Assembly: GCA_029204225.1 (NCBI GenBank)
Contig: MU832620.1
Span: forward strand, 1-64,000
Reading direction: 5' to 3'
DNA: 64,000 bases
Source: Diphasiastrum complanatum
Lineage: Eukaryota; Streptophyta; Lycopodiopsida; Lycopodiales; Lycopodiaceae
Shown here piece by piece: positions 1 to 12,350 of the stretch. The notes under the pieces were generated by a model, which was given only the letters and a program-made list of their open reading frames with translations, did no database searches and was not told the DNA's origin. Both the position numbers and the translations under genes were made by a program. How positions within the stretch are numbered: position 1 is the first letter of the stretch; each line of letters opens with the position of its first letter.

Positions 1-760
1 ACTTGAAGCACATGTTCTTCTTACAAGCTTCAGCTATATCTTTGTCACCTGATGTTTTTTTAAAGTTTTTTCTTGGTTTTCTTAGGATTGTTGGAATTGG
101 GATGTGTTTCATTAACAGCTTCTCTATCCTTCCTCTTGAATTGAAAACCTTTCTTTGGCTCATTAGGCTGGTGACCCCTAGATGGCTTGGGTGTGTCATC
201 AAAATACTTTGCAGCCCTAATAACATCCCCACGTTTTTTGGATGGTTCCTACGAACATCCACTTGGTAATCTTTTGGTAACCCTTCAATAAGCATTAACA
301 TTTGTACCTTTGGTGGAATGTCACTATAAATTGGTAGTCATCTAATAGTGGTAGGAAGTACTCCCTAAAAACTATGCAAAAATCATCCCCTATACAAGGT
401 TGATGGCCTTTTGCAACTAGGTCATCCCACCATACTAAGGCTCTTCTTTCAAGGAACATAGTTACAGCGGACAACTTTTCACATTCAAGGAATTGATTCA
501 TGCCATAGTATTTGTTTCATACATTACACCATGAATTTACCACTTGCAACTTCCTATCTTTCTTCTCCCCCTTAAACAATTTTACAGGAGGTGGAACTAC
601 ATGCTTCTTCTGGTTGGCTAGCCTAGACTCTAAGTCTTGGTTCCTTTCATTAGTTTCAGAAGCTGTTTATTAGTGGCTTGAATTTGTTGGTATAAAAGTT
701 CAAGAGCTTGTGCATATTGGATGGTTTGGATAGATCAAATGATGGGTTTTCATTGGGTAA
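1..760 (-). pseudogene. Ty3/gypsy gag remnant, truncated by the window edge
   Basis: Read on the minus strand, 501-295 encodes a Retrotrans_gag-like stretch (KLSAVTMFLERRALVWWDDL, then a Phe/Tyr-rich continuation). Sequence upstream to about 600 adds LFKGEKKDRKLQV before an in-frame TGA near 514. Downstream, two frame changes lead into LIEGLPKDYQVDV and DVIRAAKYFDDTPKPSRG. The last residues before base 1 (ACKKNMCFK) look like the start of a CCHC zinc knuckle that would continue outside the window. Several stops and shifts make this a dead copy. The gag assignment rests on the WW-D-L pattern and the order of parts. No protease or reverse transcriptase is visible here. Confidence 0.6.
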
Positions 761-2140
761 GTTGAATCCATTGGAGTTGCTTGTGTGTTTTCCTATTATG
801 CAAATACAACACAAGTAATTCAATTAGAAATATAGAAATGCTTCAATTCTTACATAATCAATGCAAATAAAAGCATATACTTCTACTCATTCAATACATA
901 TTGTTTGTAAGCTCAATCCAAACATACTTTTTGCAAGCTTAATCCAAGCTTAAGAGAAAACTACACCAAGCAATTTCCCTACTTTGCCTCATCCAAAGCA
1001 AAAATCAAAACAAATCTTTATGTAAACTCTCAATTAGCTACTTCCAAGCTAATGTTTATATAAAGTTCCTCATTCCAATCCAATTCCATTTTCCATTTCC
1101 ATTTGTCATTTCAAATTCAACACAAATTTTCACATTTCTCACTTTCCTAGTTCTTCAAATCCTTGAAACTAATGACCATAAATGAAAAACTAATGAAGTT
1201 CTATGAAAATTTCACTTTTTAGATCTGTTTTTCAAATTTATAGGTCTGAAAATCAGAACTTCAAAATGACACAAATTAGAACTTAAAAACCTTTTTTTAT
1301 GCATAAAGTTACACTACCTTTTCCTTCCTACATTGCCAATAACATTAAACTAGTAGGTAGAAAGGTATAACTAATGAAGTCCTTATGAAAACTTCACTTG
1401 TCAAATCTGATTTTCAGATTTATAGGTCTGAAAAACAGAACTTCAAAATGAATATCAGAAGTTTTAACACTCTGTTTATGCAAAAAAACACTAGTTTTGA
1501 TTAAAAAAACACAAGCTAGAATTAATCTTTTTCCAATTTTTTTTTTTGTGGATGTAGAGGAAGACTTTCTCTAACCATTCCACAAATCCTTTTTCAAAAA
1601 GATTCTAAACCAAAAGCCCACATTCAAACTTTTCTAGCTCCCCAACTCCAAGCTAGGATGCCTCCACCTGTAAGTAAGGATCTCTCCTCCACCTGTGTCC
1701 CTAATCTTAATCACAAAGGTAGATAACAAGTGGCCTCAACTATTCACCACCCAACCATAGCTAGCTAGCACATGCAATTATGCATCTAGGCTAATCTAGC
1801 ACCCCCTTGCTAACCAATAACTAACCACAAGCATACCACCATACACCATAGCATACTCAAGATCCAAACCCTACTTATGTCCATACCATAAGCAAGATCC
1901 AAACCCTAAGCATACTACACACAAGAAAACACTCTGTACACCAGTAGCCACACTAGAGTATAAGCATAGCAAACAAGAGAGAGATCTCTCCACGGGCGCC
2001 CTCCTCCCCTCATATAGATGGCAATTGGCACCCTCCAATACACTATGGAGTTCCATGCACAACCAATGAGAAAGAGAGAAGCCTAGGGGAGTTAAAGAAC
2101 TTTCATAGGCTTATGGAAGGTCAAGAGAGAGTCTTCCATA
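761..2140. other. non-coding, probably leader or LTR debris
   Basis: No supportable gene. The DNA is AT-rich, with a C/A-rich, G-poor stretch at about 1,600-1,960. Because a minus-strand gag fragment lies to the left, this could be the leader or LTR of that element, but I find no matching primer-binding site or second LTR. Confidence 0.4.
1190..1451. repeat. imperfect 80-bp direct repeat (two units)
   Basis: Units at 1,190-1,269 and 1,371-1,451 both run from ctaatgaagt through taggtctgaaaa to cttcaaaatga. They are separated by about 100 bp. Neither unit has coding potential. Confidence 0.7.
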
Positions 2141-2349
2141 ACCTATGACTCTTTGAATGCTTTTCTTGTGGGAGTTGGGAACTCAATGGACCCCTTGTCC
2201 CATTGCCCAAGTTGTGCTTGTATACTTTGGTCCAACAATAAAGTGATATAGTTCAAGGTTGAGGCCCAAGGTTTAGAAAAATAGCCAATACACCCATGGT
2301 AATGACTTTCTAACACCTCACTAGGTTCCATACCTCCGACGGTTGTGAT

Positions 2350-2430
2350 TTTTTGGCGAGCTTTTTCTGGCGAGCTTTTTTGGACGAGATTTTTAAGGTG
2401 AGCTTTTTTGTGTTCAGAGCGAGCTTTTTC
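2350..2430 (+). repeat. short tandem array of a GCGAGCTTTTT motif
   Basis: GCGAGCTTTTT occurs at 2,356, 2,370 and 2,419. Degenerate versions (GACGAGATTTTT at 2,383 and GTGAGCTTTTTT at about 2,398) lie between them, at spacings of about 13-21 bp. The same core appears at 41,178-41,215 and, in reverse orientation, at 11,340-11,385 beside the satellite arrays. Confidence 0.6.
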
Positions 2431-2440
2431 TACTCTCAAA

Positions 2441-4190
2441 TTTTATCAATTAGAACATACAAGTAACAACTACCATCTTTCACTATAACAAGCACCATAT
2501 GCATTTACTCAAACACCATATGAATAACAAGGCTGTAAGCATCGCTATGCTATATATAGTTGAAGATGCATGCAATGTATCTAACTGTCGGGTCTCTAGA
2601 AGGTCAAAATTATTAAACATAAAAAATTATGGGTGTTTGCATCAAAACTCAATGATTTTGTGCCTGGTTTTGTGGAGCTAGTAGTGAAACCTCAAGGACA
2701 TGGTGATTTGTTATCAATGGCCTTTTACCAAACATGCTTGAACCCTTGCAAAACTTGAATATGCCATGGTCTCATGGACTGCTACTTCATAGCTTACTGC
2801 TATACCTGAAATTGTGACTATCCTAGCTAGCAATATCTATCATGTAGTAGGCTTTTACTATATATATTGTTGGGTTTTTGCTTTTCTATAGTGGCATTAT
2901 AGCATTTCAATTTACCTTATGGCCTTTGCTTTTTACATGCATTCTGAAGGATTTGGAGTTCCTCCATTATTGCTTGTGCATGTGACCCGTTGAGATATTC
3001 AATGATTGATCTCAAGTGAACATATTTTTAAACGAGAAATGATGAAAATACAATTTTTAGACTCCTTCCATAAACATGAAAAAATTATTGCTGGCCATGA
3101 TTCAAGAGCAAAAATTGCATTAGCTATGGGTTGAAAGAATATTTTTATTGCCGCAATTATAAAAAGGTGATTGATATACAACTACTGGCAAATCGTCACA
3201 ATAGCTTATCGATATTCATACCCTACCAATAATAAAACAACTTTTTGAATATGGGTGGGACCTTGCTTTCGCTATATGTCAACTTGAACATGCATTTGAG
3301 CACTCGCAATTTTATGTGGGACATAAATATGTGTGTGGCTGTAAAATCACTATTGGCGCAGGACAATGAAGAAATTGATGCTTTTGAGTGTCTTATGACG
3401 ATCCAAGTATTGGAGGTTGAGGTTGGTGTTGCTTTGGAGTGATGTTAGGGTTAGGTCTTAGGGTTTGTGATTGATAGATTGTCGCTGAAGGGAGATGGAT
3501 GAGAGCATTGAGTAACTTTTTGTTTGTGGAAAGAATACACATTTGAACATGGTTGAGGTATCACAACTGAAATGGAAACACTGAAGACCAAAAAAATCAT
3601 GTGCCTGCTTGTGATGTTCAATGAATGTTATGCAACTTTTGCCCATATTATCTGAATAAGTTGCGTGCATAGACAGTGTGTTGCATAGAGCTATAAGATG
3701 ATTTATCTTCTAGTCAACTTTTGAGGTTTATGGTTTGTTTCTCACAAACCTTATTTATAAGATCGTTTGTAGGCCGTAACTTCTATTGTCAATAGTTCTC
3801 TATTAATAGCTAATATGAAGCATGTAGTCATTTTCACTAGGTGTATGGTAGGATGGAAAATTAAAAGTAGTTTTTTTTGCTTTTATGAATTAAAGAAAAC
3901 ATATGTTTGTTGTCCACAACTATAATTCATGGGCAAGGAGCTCAATAATCAACAAGAAAACTCATTCAAAGTTGCAAGCTTCTCAAGTATTGATTGAACA
4001 CGACAAAACTTTTTGTGGGTCATGCTGATGTCCTAATCTAGACATTAGGAGTATTCATTCAAGAAGCATCAACATCATTTGATTTGACTGGGAAAGGTGA
4101 ATTGTTAGCGAACATGGATGGAGCAATATTCATCCATGATGCCTCTCGTGTACAGAATTTTGAGTAAAATGCAGAGCAAGAATCGCTACA
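2441..4190. other. no recognisable gene
   Basis: Only short ORFs of 60-70 codons with no family resemblance are present. The composition is AT-rich. I see no tRNA, LTR end or tandem repeat that I can support. Confidence 0.5.
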
Positions 4191-4259
4191 CCAAACTGTG
4201 TGTTCATCTCTAAAGAGGTCTGGGACAGTCAGGCTCAGTGGTCCTATTGTGCCATTAAG

Positions 4260-5085
4260 CAAATGGATGCAGTCATTGTTATGTAATTTAATATTTTCAA
4301 CCTTAAAATTCAAACCTCGGAAGTTTATGGAAGACCCTTTTCTACTTTTAAGTAAAATTAAAATGGGAAAGCGCGAAATGGTTCACGATTATACTGAACG
4401 GGTGAAACGTCTCAGATCTGAGTGCGAACCCGAGCTAATTAATGAAAATGCCATGATTATGTGGTTTTTGTCGGTGACAATTGGATGAGAAGATCAAAGC
4501 ATTAGAAGATTTCCACGGAAAAATGAACAAGGAACCTGAGAAATTTGCAAAGACTTTTCCTACCAGGGAAAATGTCTGATGTTCTATTTGTACATGATAT
4601 CACACAATGAATAAGTGTCCTCAATTGAAAAAACGAATGGAAATCAGTGCATGCCATTTATGTAAATTTACCTGATCATGAGACTGCTTTTTGCAACTTC
4701 AATCCTCGTATAACTCAGCAACGATATGCCCAAATGGGATATCGAGAACCACAATATGGAGGAAATTCAGCAGCTAGACCTCGACAATCTACTCTTGGAT
4801 ACTCGGAACGTTTAGCCTTACCTCCTCCACCAAAGCACTCCGCTCCTCCTGCCAATTTGATGGAACCAGAACCATATAGAAGTGTTGAGCAATGGAACTA
4901 TGGTAATGATCAAGAAGGTGGATCTTCAGAACAATATGCTATTTATGCTGCCGCGCAACATGTTAGGGCCATTTTTGATGGGGGGTTGGTCCATCCAAAC
5001 CGTCCTAAAAGGGTCAAGGGGTCCCACCTCTAATGGCGGTTCGGCCCTATGTGAGCAGCAGAGGATTTGCCACTTCCAACCCTGA
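4260..5085 (+). pseudogene. gypsy-like gag remnant with zinc-knuckle trace
   Basis: 4,260-4,485 encodes a gag-like helix region (MGKREMVHDYTERVKRL). After frame changes, about 4,575-4,670 gives a Cys-rich patch (CSIC, NKCPQLKKRM, ACHLC). 4,647-5,033 then encodes a Pro/Gln-rich tail (QQRYAQMGYREPQYGG). The Cys-rich patch resembles the knuckle regions of the fragments at 8.3 kb and 15.0-15.8 kb, so I place it in the same family. Stops between the segments mean it is not functional. Confidence 0.45.
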
Positions 5086-8000
5086 TGGCCCTCTCTATTG
5101 CCCCGTGCTCCCCAACCGATGAGTGTTTTCCAGGCTCTCAGAGATACGGTTGCAAGGAGGGGATGCTAATATTTTTGGTGCAATGATTCACTAGCTTTCT
5201 AGAATTATGGTTCCATAAAAACTTCTGATCGCTAATTCGTTAATGTCTCTTTCCCCATTGAATTCGGCTTACAGTTAGTAAAGATCTTACACGGGCTGGA
5301 AACCGATTTACTGTCTATGATGTGCTCATGGGGTGCAAGTTATACGCACCGCTTTTTTTGCTAAGCAGCAGTATTTTCGCCGACCGTCGGGTCTAGGTAT
5401 TTCGCTAGACAGTACCGACGACGGGTGTGACTAGTGTGACGCTTAACCAAGGCGGTGTATTTCAACCGCGGATGGTGGATGGCCCGCTCTGGTGTTTCAC
5501 AGAGGTTGGGTCCAATTAATACGCTTCATAATGGAAAACAAACGATTCCAACTTGACGATTTCCACAATTTATCAATCATGTTGTATGTCAACTAGTTTA
5601 TAGACCGGACAACCACATGCAGTTACTATGAAGGAAAACAAGGCTCCACTACTAGCAATGTATGATCTACTAGTAGAACATTGTTTTAACTTTAAAATGA
5701 AGAAGCGATTCCATGGTAAGTACAATTCAACTCATGAACCGGTTGTCCCCTCTTTCCTAACAAAAAACAATTCCATTGTCAGTCTAGTTCAAATCATTTA
5801 AAAATAGCAATTATGGCGTAAATACTGATACCCTAGATGATGCATGGAGTAAATGGAAAACCTCAATAGCTACTTACCCTATCCGGCCAAAATCACAAAC
5901 ATTTTCATCATGTCAAAACAATAGCAAGTACGAAATCTTTGGAGTGCATGGTCCCTGAAACACTACACACCGACATACTACCATTCTGGTTCTAAAATTT
6001 TTAGTACGATTCACTACAGTGCACAATCAACCCGTTATTCACTCAGTTGAATGAGCGTAACCACAAAATGCAAACGCATCCGAACTCAAATTTATATGAC
6101 CTTGTTACTAAACAAATGTAAGCGGTCTATAAAACCTTCCTTGTTTCACAAAAACGCTTTATAAAAACCTTATTCACATGTAGCTGACTATAGCAATAAC
6201 CTCACATTGCATTCCGATTTAATTTAAAAAACTTACAACCAGAACTTCATTAAACTTACTTGCTTCCCAACCAAAACGCTATTAACGATTTAGTTGGAAA
6301 TGTGGAAAACCCTACTATCACACACCATAACATGTTCATGACAAAACATACTACTTTATGTTTATTGGTACAAATAGAGTTTGAAAAATCAAAACATATC
6401 CCAATGTGCAATTAGGTAGCCGGTTCGTGGAAACTCTAGTCATGAACCTTGTAGCAAAAATCAGAGCCAGACATGTTGACGCAGTTTTCTCCACTTTATG
6501 CATGTCCGATCGAATTGGTGTAAAAAGAGAAAATGAAGAAAATGAAAGTTTCTGGAATATGAATGGTGCGATTGAAATGTTAACGGTTCATTTGAGAGAA
6601 AAATGAACCAAAAGTCTGTAAAAAAAAAAAAAACGGGCCAGAAAGATACAATGGCTAAAAAAATCAGCAACCCATCACTCACACCAAGCCCTCAAGCAAA
6701 CCATCCCACTCATTCAAGATATAAGCCTACTAGTATGACAATGGACTACAAACAACCAACCAACCCTCACCATGAAATCACTCTCAACAGAAGCAATTCT
6801 CTCAACACATTACTCTAATGTTCAAGCACAACCCACTTTTCCCATCAACAAGCATAGATTCAATCCCAAAGAGTGCAAACAAAAACTCCATCAACCCAAT
6901 CAAGCCTCCAACAATCAATCAACTAATGGGAGGGAAAAACACAACTCTCAAACCAAACCACAAGCACCCAACCTATCCATTGTTATCAACTACAAGTGAG
7001 TCTACTCTCAATCCACTAACAAGCATTCAACCCCAAACATCCATCACTCCACAAGCAACTATGCAAGACAATACTTGTACAATGCATAAACATACTATAA
7101 GGCAAAAACCACATTTATTCATCCATCAAACCAAACTTACAAGGAATCAAACCTACTCATCAACAAAGATCTCTCAAGCAAGCACCCATCTTCCAAAAAC
7201 TTTCAACTCTAAAAAACTCTCAACCAACATCACGTCAAACTATCACATCATCATCTAACTCACCCAACTATCATCCAACTATTAATCAACTATATCTTAG
7301 CACAAAGAGTGGCCTCCTTTTATAGTAAATCCCAAGTGTCCCCCTTCAAAATGAGGCTTTGCCAATTTTTCATGCCCTTCAAGCCCTCAACCCATTTGAT
7401 AGTACACCTAATGGCCTCCATAAGAGAGTGGGGGAGTGGTGCATTCAAGGCCCTCTTCCAAAACTAGCCAAGATGCCATTTTGGTCAAATGTTAGGGAGG
7501 CCATTCAAGTTTTCCCTTTTGTATACCCTAGAAGCCCAAAATGTCAATGGCTAGTGGGTGTACCTCCCAAATTTTTTAGCCTCCAAGGTGTTTTGGCATT
7601 TAATATCCAAATTTTGGGTGAGGCCCTTTTTCAACCCCTATTTTTAGTAGGCAACCTTCATTTTTTCTTTGGGTACCTTCATTTTTGGCCTTTCTTCAAT
7701 TTTTCAAGGGCCGTGCGCCTACTGCTCATTTGTTTGGATTTTTGGCCAGTTGGGTAACCATTTGGCCCGCACATTTCGTTAATTGCCCGTAAATTGCCCA
7801 AACTTTGCCGTTAGGGTTTCTGTGACTCCTTGACACTAAATCCATATTTTCCGATCCCATTTTTACCCGAAACTTTTCTTTCTCGGTTTTTTCTAGTGTG
7901 GTTGACTTTTTCGGCATTCATGACCAGGGCTCCCATGACAACACGGTTTCTCTGAAAAATACATTGAGTGATCATATATTAGTAAAAATGGACTCAGTAC

Positions 8001-8280
8001 ATGGTGAGATTTTAGCACGGTCATACCGGCTATTTTTTTACGACTGGCCATTTTTTTGAAAAGCCATAAAATATTTATCGGCCATTTTGAAGGCCACAAA
8101 ATTTGCTCTAGCCTCATTTAGGACGGGCTGGGACCCAAACCTAAGGCAAATTTGTGCCGATTTTTCTCTAATAACCGAGCTTTACATGCCGGTTTTTTCA
8201 ATTATTGCGAACTTAAACTTCAATATTAGCCCGATTTTTCATGCGAAAATATCGGCTAACACAACAACAAGCATCTAGAA
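5086..8280. other. long non-coding stretch, partly G-poor
   Basis: No convincing gene. About 6,660-7,290 is strikingly A/C-rich and almost free of G on the plus strand, which creates spurious Ser/Thr/Pro/Asn ORFs. At 7,314-7,325 the minus strand carries a TATA-like actataaaagg, compatible with a decayed minus-oriented LTR. No LTR ends or target duplication could be placed. Confidence 0.4.
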
Positions 8281-10240
8281 ACTTGGATGCTTTGCATGTG
8301 GAGAAAATCACAGAGTTGTAGAATGTCCAAATAAAGAGAAATTTGTACCATTATGTCATGGTTGTGGTTATGGCCATTGCTATAAAGACTGTCCAGCAAG
8401 ACCAAAGCCACCACCAGCTACAGCTCCTATGAATTTGATAACAATCAAGCGAAGACCAGTAGTTCAGAATAAATCAAGTGTACCCTTGATGGTGGTCACC
8501 AGAGCACAGAAGCAAACAGAACCAGTAGCGAATCCAATTCTTGTTGATTCTATACCATTAACCGATATACCAACAACATTTGGAGTCTATCCAAATCTTC
8601 ATGCAGAAAAAAGAAGATATCAGGATATGAGATAATGGATTAAACATCTGCAAGAAGAAGAGGAGCTTGAAGCTGCTAAAGCAACAGTCGAAGTTTGTTC
8701 TTCACCATTGCAGCCACCAAGAAATTCACATATAGATATGAATGATCAGTTGCATCATCATGAAAAACCCTTCAAGATGACTGAACCGGAAGCGTCGCAA
8801 ACAGAATTGCTCATGAATATTTTATCTAGTAAGATCAATATTTCATTGAAAGAGTTCCTAAAGTTGTTGCCAAAAGCAAAAGAAGTCTTAGCGCAAAAGT
8901 TAGCTCAAGCAGAATCAGAAGTCCATCAAGAGCCACTTTTTTGTGCTGGATTTGAAGAATCTAATGAAGTACTCCATGTCGGAGCAATTTGGGAAAGTGA
9001 ACAAAAAAATATCACCCTGCCGATACAACATAGACAATTTCCTAAGGAAGCTGCTGTGATAGATGGCGGTTCAGAAGTAACCTGATTTCTAGAAAACTAT
9101 GTTCAAAATGGGGCCTTACGAAGATCAAGCATGCGACTTTTGCCATTAAACTAGCTGATCAAACGACAGTTCGCCCGCGAGGAATGATCGAAGATATACT
9201 TGTCAAAATTGCGGGAGTACAGTGCATCATTACTTTTGTAGTAATGGACTTACCAGAGGTACCAAATGTCTACTGAGTCCAATTGGGACGTCCATGGTTA
9301 CGAGTCGCGCAAGTAATTCATAACTGGGATACCAAGAAAATTACTTTTGAAAATCGTGAATGTGCAGTCAAAGTTGATCCTGCAACTTGGACTATCAAAC
9401 CAGTGGTTCAAAAAGACAAAGATAATTCATCAACAACGGATCATACGTGTGATTGACTAGAGAAAATTTGGGAGTTCATTACAATTCTCAAACAAATACT
9501 GTCAACTGGAATGAAGCTCTTGCAACGATTGATTGTACAGTAGGATATATGTGTCACCAAGATAATCAGTCAGATTTGAACGAGATTTTCTTATTAGATC
9601 GAACCTTGGATACGCTGAATGTAGCTTGGATATCAACGGAACCTATACCAGATCCAATTGAAGATGACCTCATACCTATGAGTCGTGCCTTAACTTATGA
9701 TGACAATGCAAAACTTACAGATGAGCAGATTCTCAATTATATGGATTCGACCAGATTTGGAGTGCATAATGTTCCTGATGAACCAACAATAAAACCACCC
9801 AAAGCAGTTATATTGAAGGAAGACAGGATCACATGGTCAATGATGAAGAAACAAGCCAAGCAACATTATAATGCGGTCCTGAAATGAGAAAATTCTCTTC
9901 AAAAGATTGATTCAGCAAATGTGCCACCCTTACTGGATAAAGACAAAAGAAAAGTCGAGGATGATTCTACAAGTCAGAATTCTAGCAAGACATCATTGTC
10001 TCGGAAGTCATCACCTCCACGATCAATTCCTGCTAAGAAGGCTAAGCGAAGATCCAAGACAAGTCCTTTTGAAAAGGAACAAGCAAATGTAGTCCAACAT
10101 AATATGCCCGAACATTTAAACGTTATACATTGGATGATGTGGTTATCATGCTATCTAAAGCACATCGTGAACCCAAAGAACACGTGCCAGACTCGAAAGA
10201 CGTTTACGATGGCCCAGCTAGGTTGTTGCCAAGATAGGGG
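8281..10240 (+). pseudogene. gypsy-like gag/aspartic-protease remnant
   Basis: The order is two Cys-rich knuckles (CFACGENHRVVEC at about 8,291 and CHGCGYGHCYKDC at about 8,357), a Lys/Glu-rich segment, then a retropepsin-like domain with AVIDGGSEV at about 9,056. After a frameshift at about 9,080 the domain continues with LISRKLCSKWGL, IKLADQTTVRPRG and the C-terminal LGRPWLR (about 9,283), a typical end of plant Ty3/gypsy proteases. An in-frame TGA precedes LGRPWLR. 9,453-9,887 encodes a 144-residue acidic segment and 9,921-10,090 a Lys/Ser-rich tail that I do not recognise. No reverse transcriptase follows; the next sequence is satellite. At least two stops and one frameshift show that it is dead. 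Confidence 0.65.
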
Positions 10241-11440
10241 TTGACGAAGTTAGGCCCAAAAATTGTAATAGGAAAATTGGGTGTGAAACGATTGTGTTTC
10301 GTACAGCCCCGAGAGAGTCCAACATTTTAGTCCGACGGTGGTCATAGGTTCTCATTTCCATTACGTACCAATAGGACCAATTGTTGTGTGATTCTAGCTT
10401 ATTTTGTTCATAAACTCCAGGTAGGTCAAAAAGATTGAAATTAGGTCTAGTTTGCGACGTTGTTGTCACAGGTCCATTATAACCAAACGGAGTCAGTTTT
10501 GAGAGCCATCTATTCTGGCTACTAGAAAACCTCAAAATGAAATTGTAGTTAGTAACTCATGCAGAATGTACAAAGGTTGCGGCCAAAAAACGGGTCAGCG
10601 AAGTTAGACCCAAAAATCTGCAATCCCAAGTGGGTGCAAAAGGATTGTGCAATCCCAAGAGATCCTAGCGCCTCGGTCCGACAATGGTCATAGGATCTCA
10701 TTCATGTTACGCACCAGTAGGACTAATTGTTGTGTGATTTTGGCCTACAGAAACGACAAGTAGGTCGAAAAGACTACAATTAGGGTTTACACTATGGGCT
10801 GGTTCAAGACGTTGTTGTGACATGGTCCATTATGACCAAACATGGTCAATTTTGGGAGCCATTTGTTTTGACTACTAGACAAACTCAAAATAAACCTATA
10901 GGTACTAATTTTGTGCATAATGGATGAATTGCGGCTGAGATACGGGTCGACAAAGTTAGGTCAAAAAATTACAATAGGGAAAGTGGGTGCAAAATGATTG
11001 TGCAGCCACGAGAGAGAGCAACACCTCAGTCTGACGGTGGTCATAGGTTTCCATTCCCGTTGCACGACAATATAGCCAATTGTTGTGTGATTCTATCATA
11101 TTACATTCAAAAATGCCAAGTAGATGAAAAAGACTACAATTAGGGCTAGTTTGCGACGCTGTTGTGATATTACAGTTCATTTTGAACAAGCGAGGTTAGT
11201 TTTGGGAGCCATCCATTTTGACTACCAAACAATCTCAAAATAAATTTCTAGGTATGAATCCCATGCAAAATGGATGAATTGTAGTCAGGATACAGATCAA
11301 CAAGTTATGTCCAAAAACTAGAACAAAAAGGCTCACGAATAGGTGCTCGAAAGGCTCGTTGTGAAAAGCTCGCCAAAAAACATTCCCCCTAAATGGACAT
11401 ATAGGGATCACTGAAGTACTGCTAGTTACATAGGTATGTA
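10222..11440. repeat. satellite array, period about 350 bp (left arm)
   Basis: The landmark gttaggcccaaaaattg recurs with changes at about 10,249, 10,603, 10,955 and 11,304. The landmark caattgttgtgtgatt recurs at about 10,378, 10,724 and 11,078. Units are diverged. The array abuts the gypsy protease remnant on the left and a copia integrase fragment on the right. An inverted counterpart lies at 41,100-42,775. Small minus-strand ORFs inside it are by-products of the repeat. Confidence 0.8.
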
Positions 11441-11463
11441 ACATTCCTCCCATCTTCAAGGAA

Positions 11464-11812
11464 AGGTATATTTGTCGGGTATTGTGAGGTGAGTAAAGCC
11501 TACAAGGTCTACATTCCTTCTACTAATAAGGTGATCATTGGTAGAGATGTCATTTTTTACGAGGAAAACATTCCAAAAGTATCTTCAAGCATTATTGATG
11601 GTGACGTGGATGGATCTAACATTCTGGATGTTGATGTAAAGGATTCTACTTTAGATGGTGATGATGAAGGACCTTCATCAAGTGAAAAGCCAAGGGGAGA
11701 ACATTAAGGGAAAGTCAAATGCCTTCAAGGCTCACATATGATGAGAAGAGTAAGCAAGTGGAAGTGACTCATTTTTGCTTTCTCACATCTTTTGGTGAAT
11801 CTTCTTGTGTAA
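11464..11812 (+). pseudogene. copia integrase C-terminal fragment
   Basis: Encodes VGYCEVSKAYKVYIPSTNK and RDVIFYEENIPKVSS, closely resembling the same region of the intact copia polyprotein at about 28,500-28,600. An acidic segment follows (VDGSNILDVDVKDSTLDGDD). The fragment is joined at about 11,812 to RNase H sequence of another copia family. An inverted relative lies at 40,790-41,090. Confidence 0.75.
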
Positions 11813-12094
11813 AAGCCCACGACTATACATAGCAACAGTCAGAGTGACATTCAGTTGGCAAAGAATCTGATGTTCCATGCGAGAACTAAACAGATTGAGA
11901 TTCAGTATCACTTTATACGTGAGAGGCTTCTGAGTCGTGAAATTAATGTTGTTCATTGTAGTACAGATGAGCAACTAGCTGACATTTTTACTAAGCCACT
12001 ATTTGAGAAAAGTTTGATAGGTTTAGATCAAAGCTTTCTATACTTAAAGTTTGTTAACTTTGATGCTCTATGTATATGGCTGTATAAAAAATAG
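11813..12094 (+). pseudogene. copia RNase H C-terminal fragment
   Basis: Encodes LAKNLMFHARTKQIEIQYHF, then RERLLSREINVVHCSTDEQL and ADIFTKPL, the standard C terminus of Ty1/copia RNase H. It starts abruptly at a junction with the integrase fragment and is followed by an LTR. It is a direct repeat of 18,150-18,390. Confidence 0.8.
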
Positions 12095-12113
12095 ATTTTA
12101 CTTTTAGGGAGAG

Positions 12114-12350
12114 GGTTAGAATTAAAGTAGAACTATTGTGTTATTGTACTGTGGGTCCTTTCAGTAAATAAGGAACAGTTGGCACGCATCCTGTCAACGA
12201 CAACTTGGGCCATGCATGGGTTGCCGTAGTGAAGAACTATATGTACAATGTATTTTGGTTTTGAGAAATACAGTTGCTACGTGAGCTTGGTGTGGAGAGT
12301 GCTCTACTATGTAGCATAAGTTGTAATCCTGTTTGAAGCAAATTCTAAGT
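12114..12350 (+). mobile_element. copia LTR, 237 bp
   Basis: Begins GGTTAGAATT and ends AATTCTAAGT, and matches the LTR at 18,445-18,681 along its length. It shares blocks with the LTRs of the 54-60 kb element. It follows RNase H and so is a 3' LTR by context. What follows is not a flank but further copia coding debris. Confidence 0.8.

Noticed and set aside
6818-7258. 146-codon plus-strand ORF
   Set aside because: Rich in Thr/Ser/Pro/Asn only because the DNA is A/C-rich and G-poor. Overlapping frames are equally open, with no domain.
10222-11440. CRISPR-like spaced repeat
   Set aside because: The units are 350-bp diverged satellite repeats in a plant nuclear context, without short conserved repeats or unique spacers.
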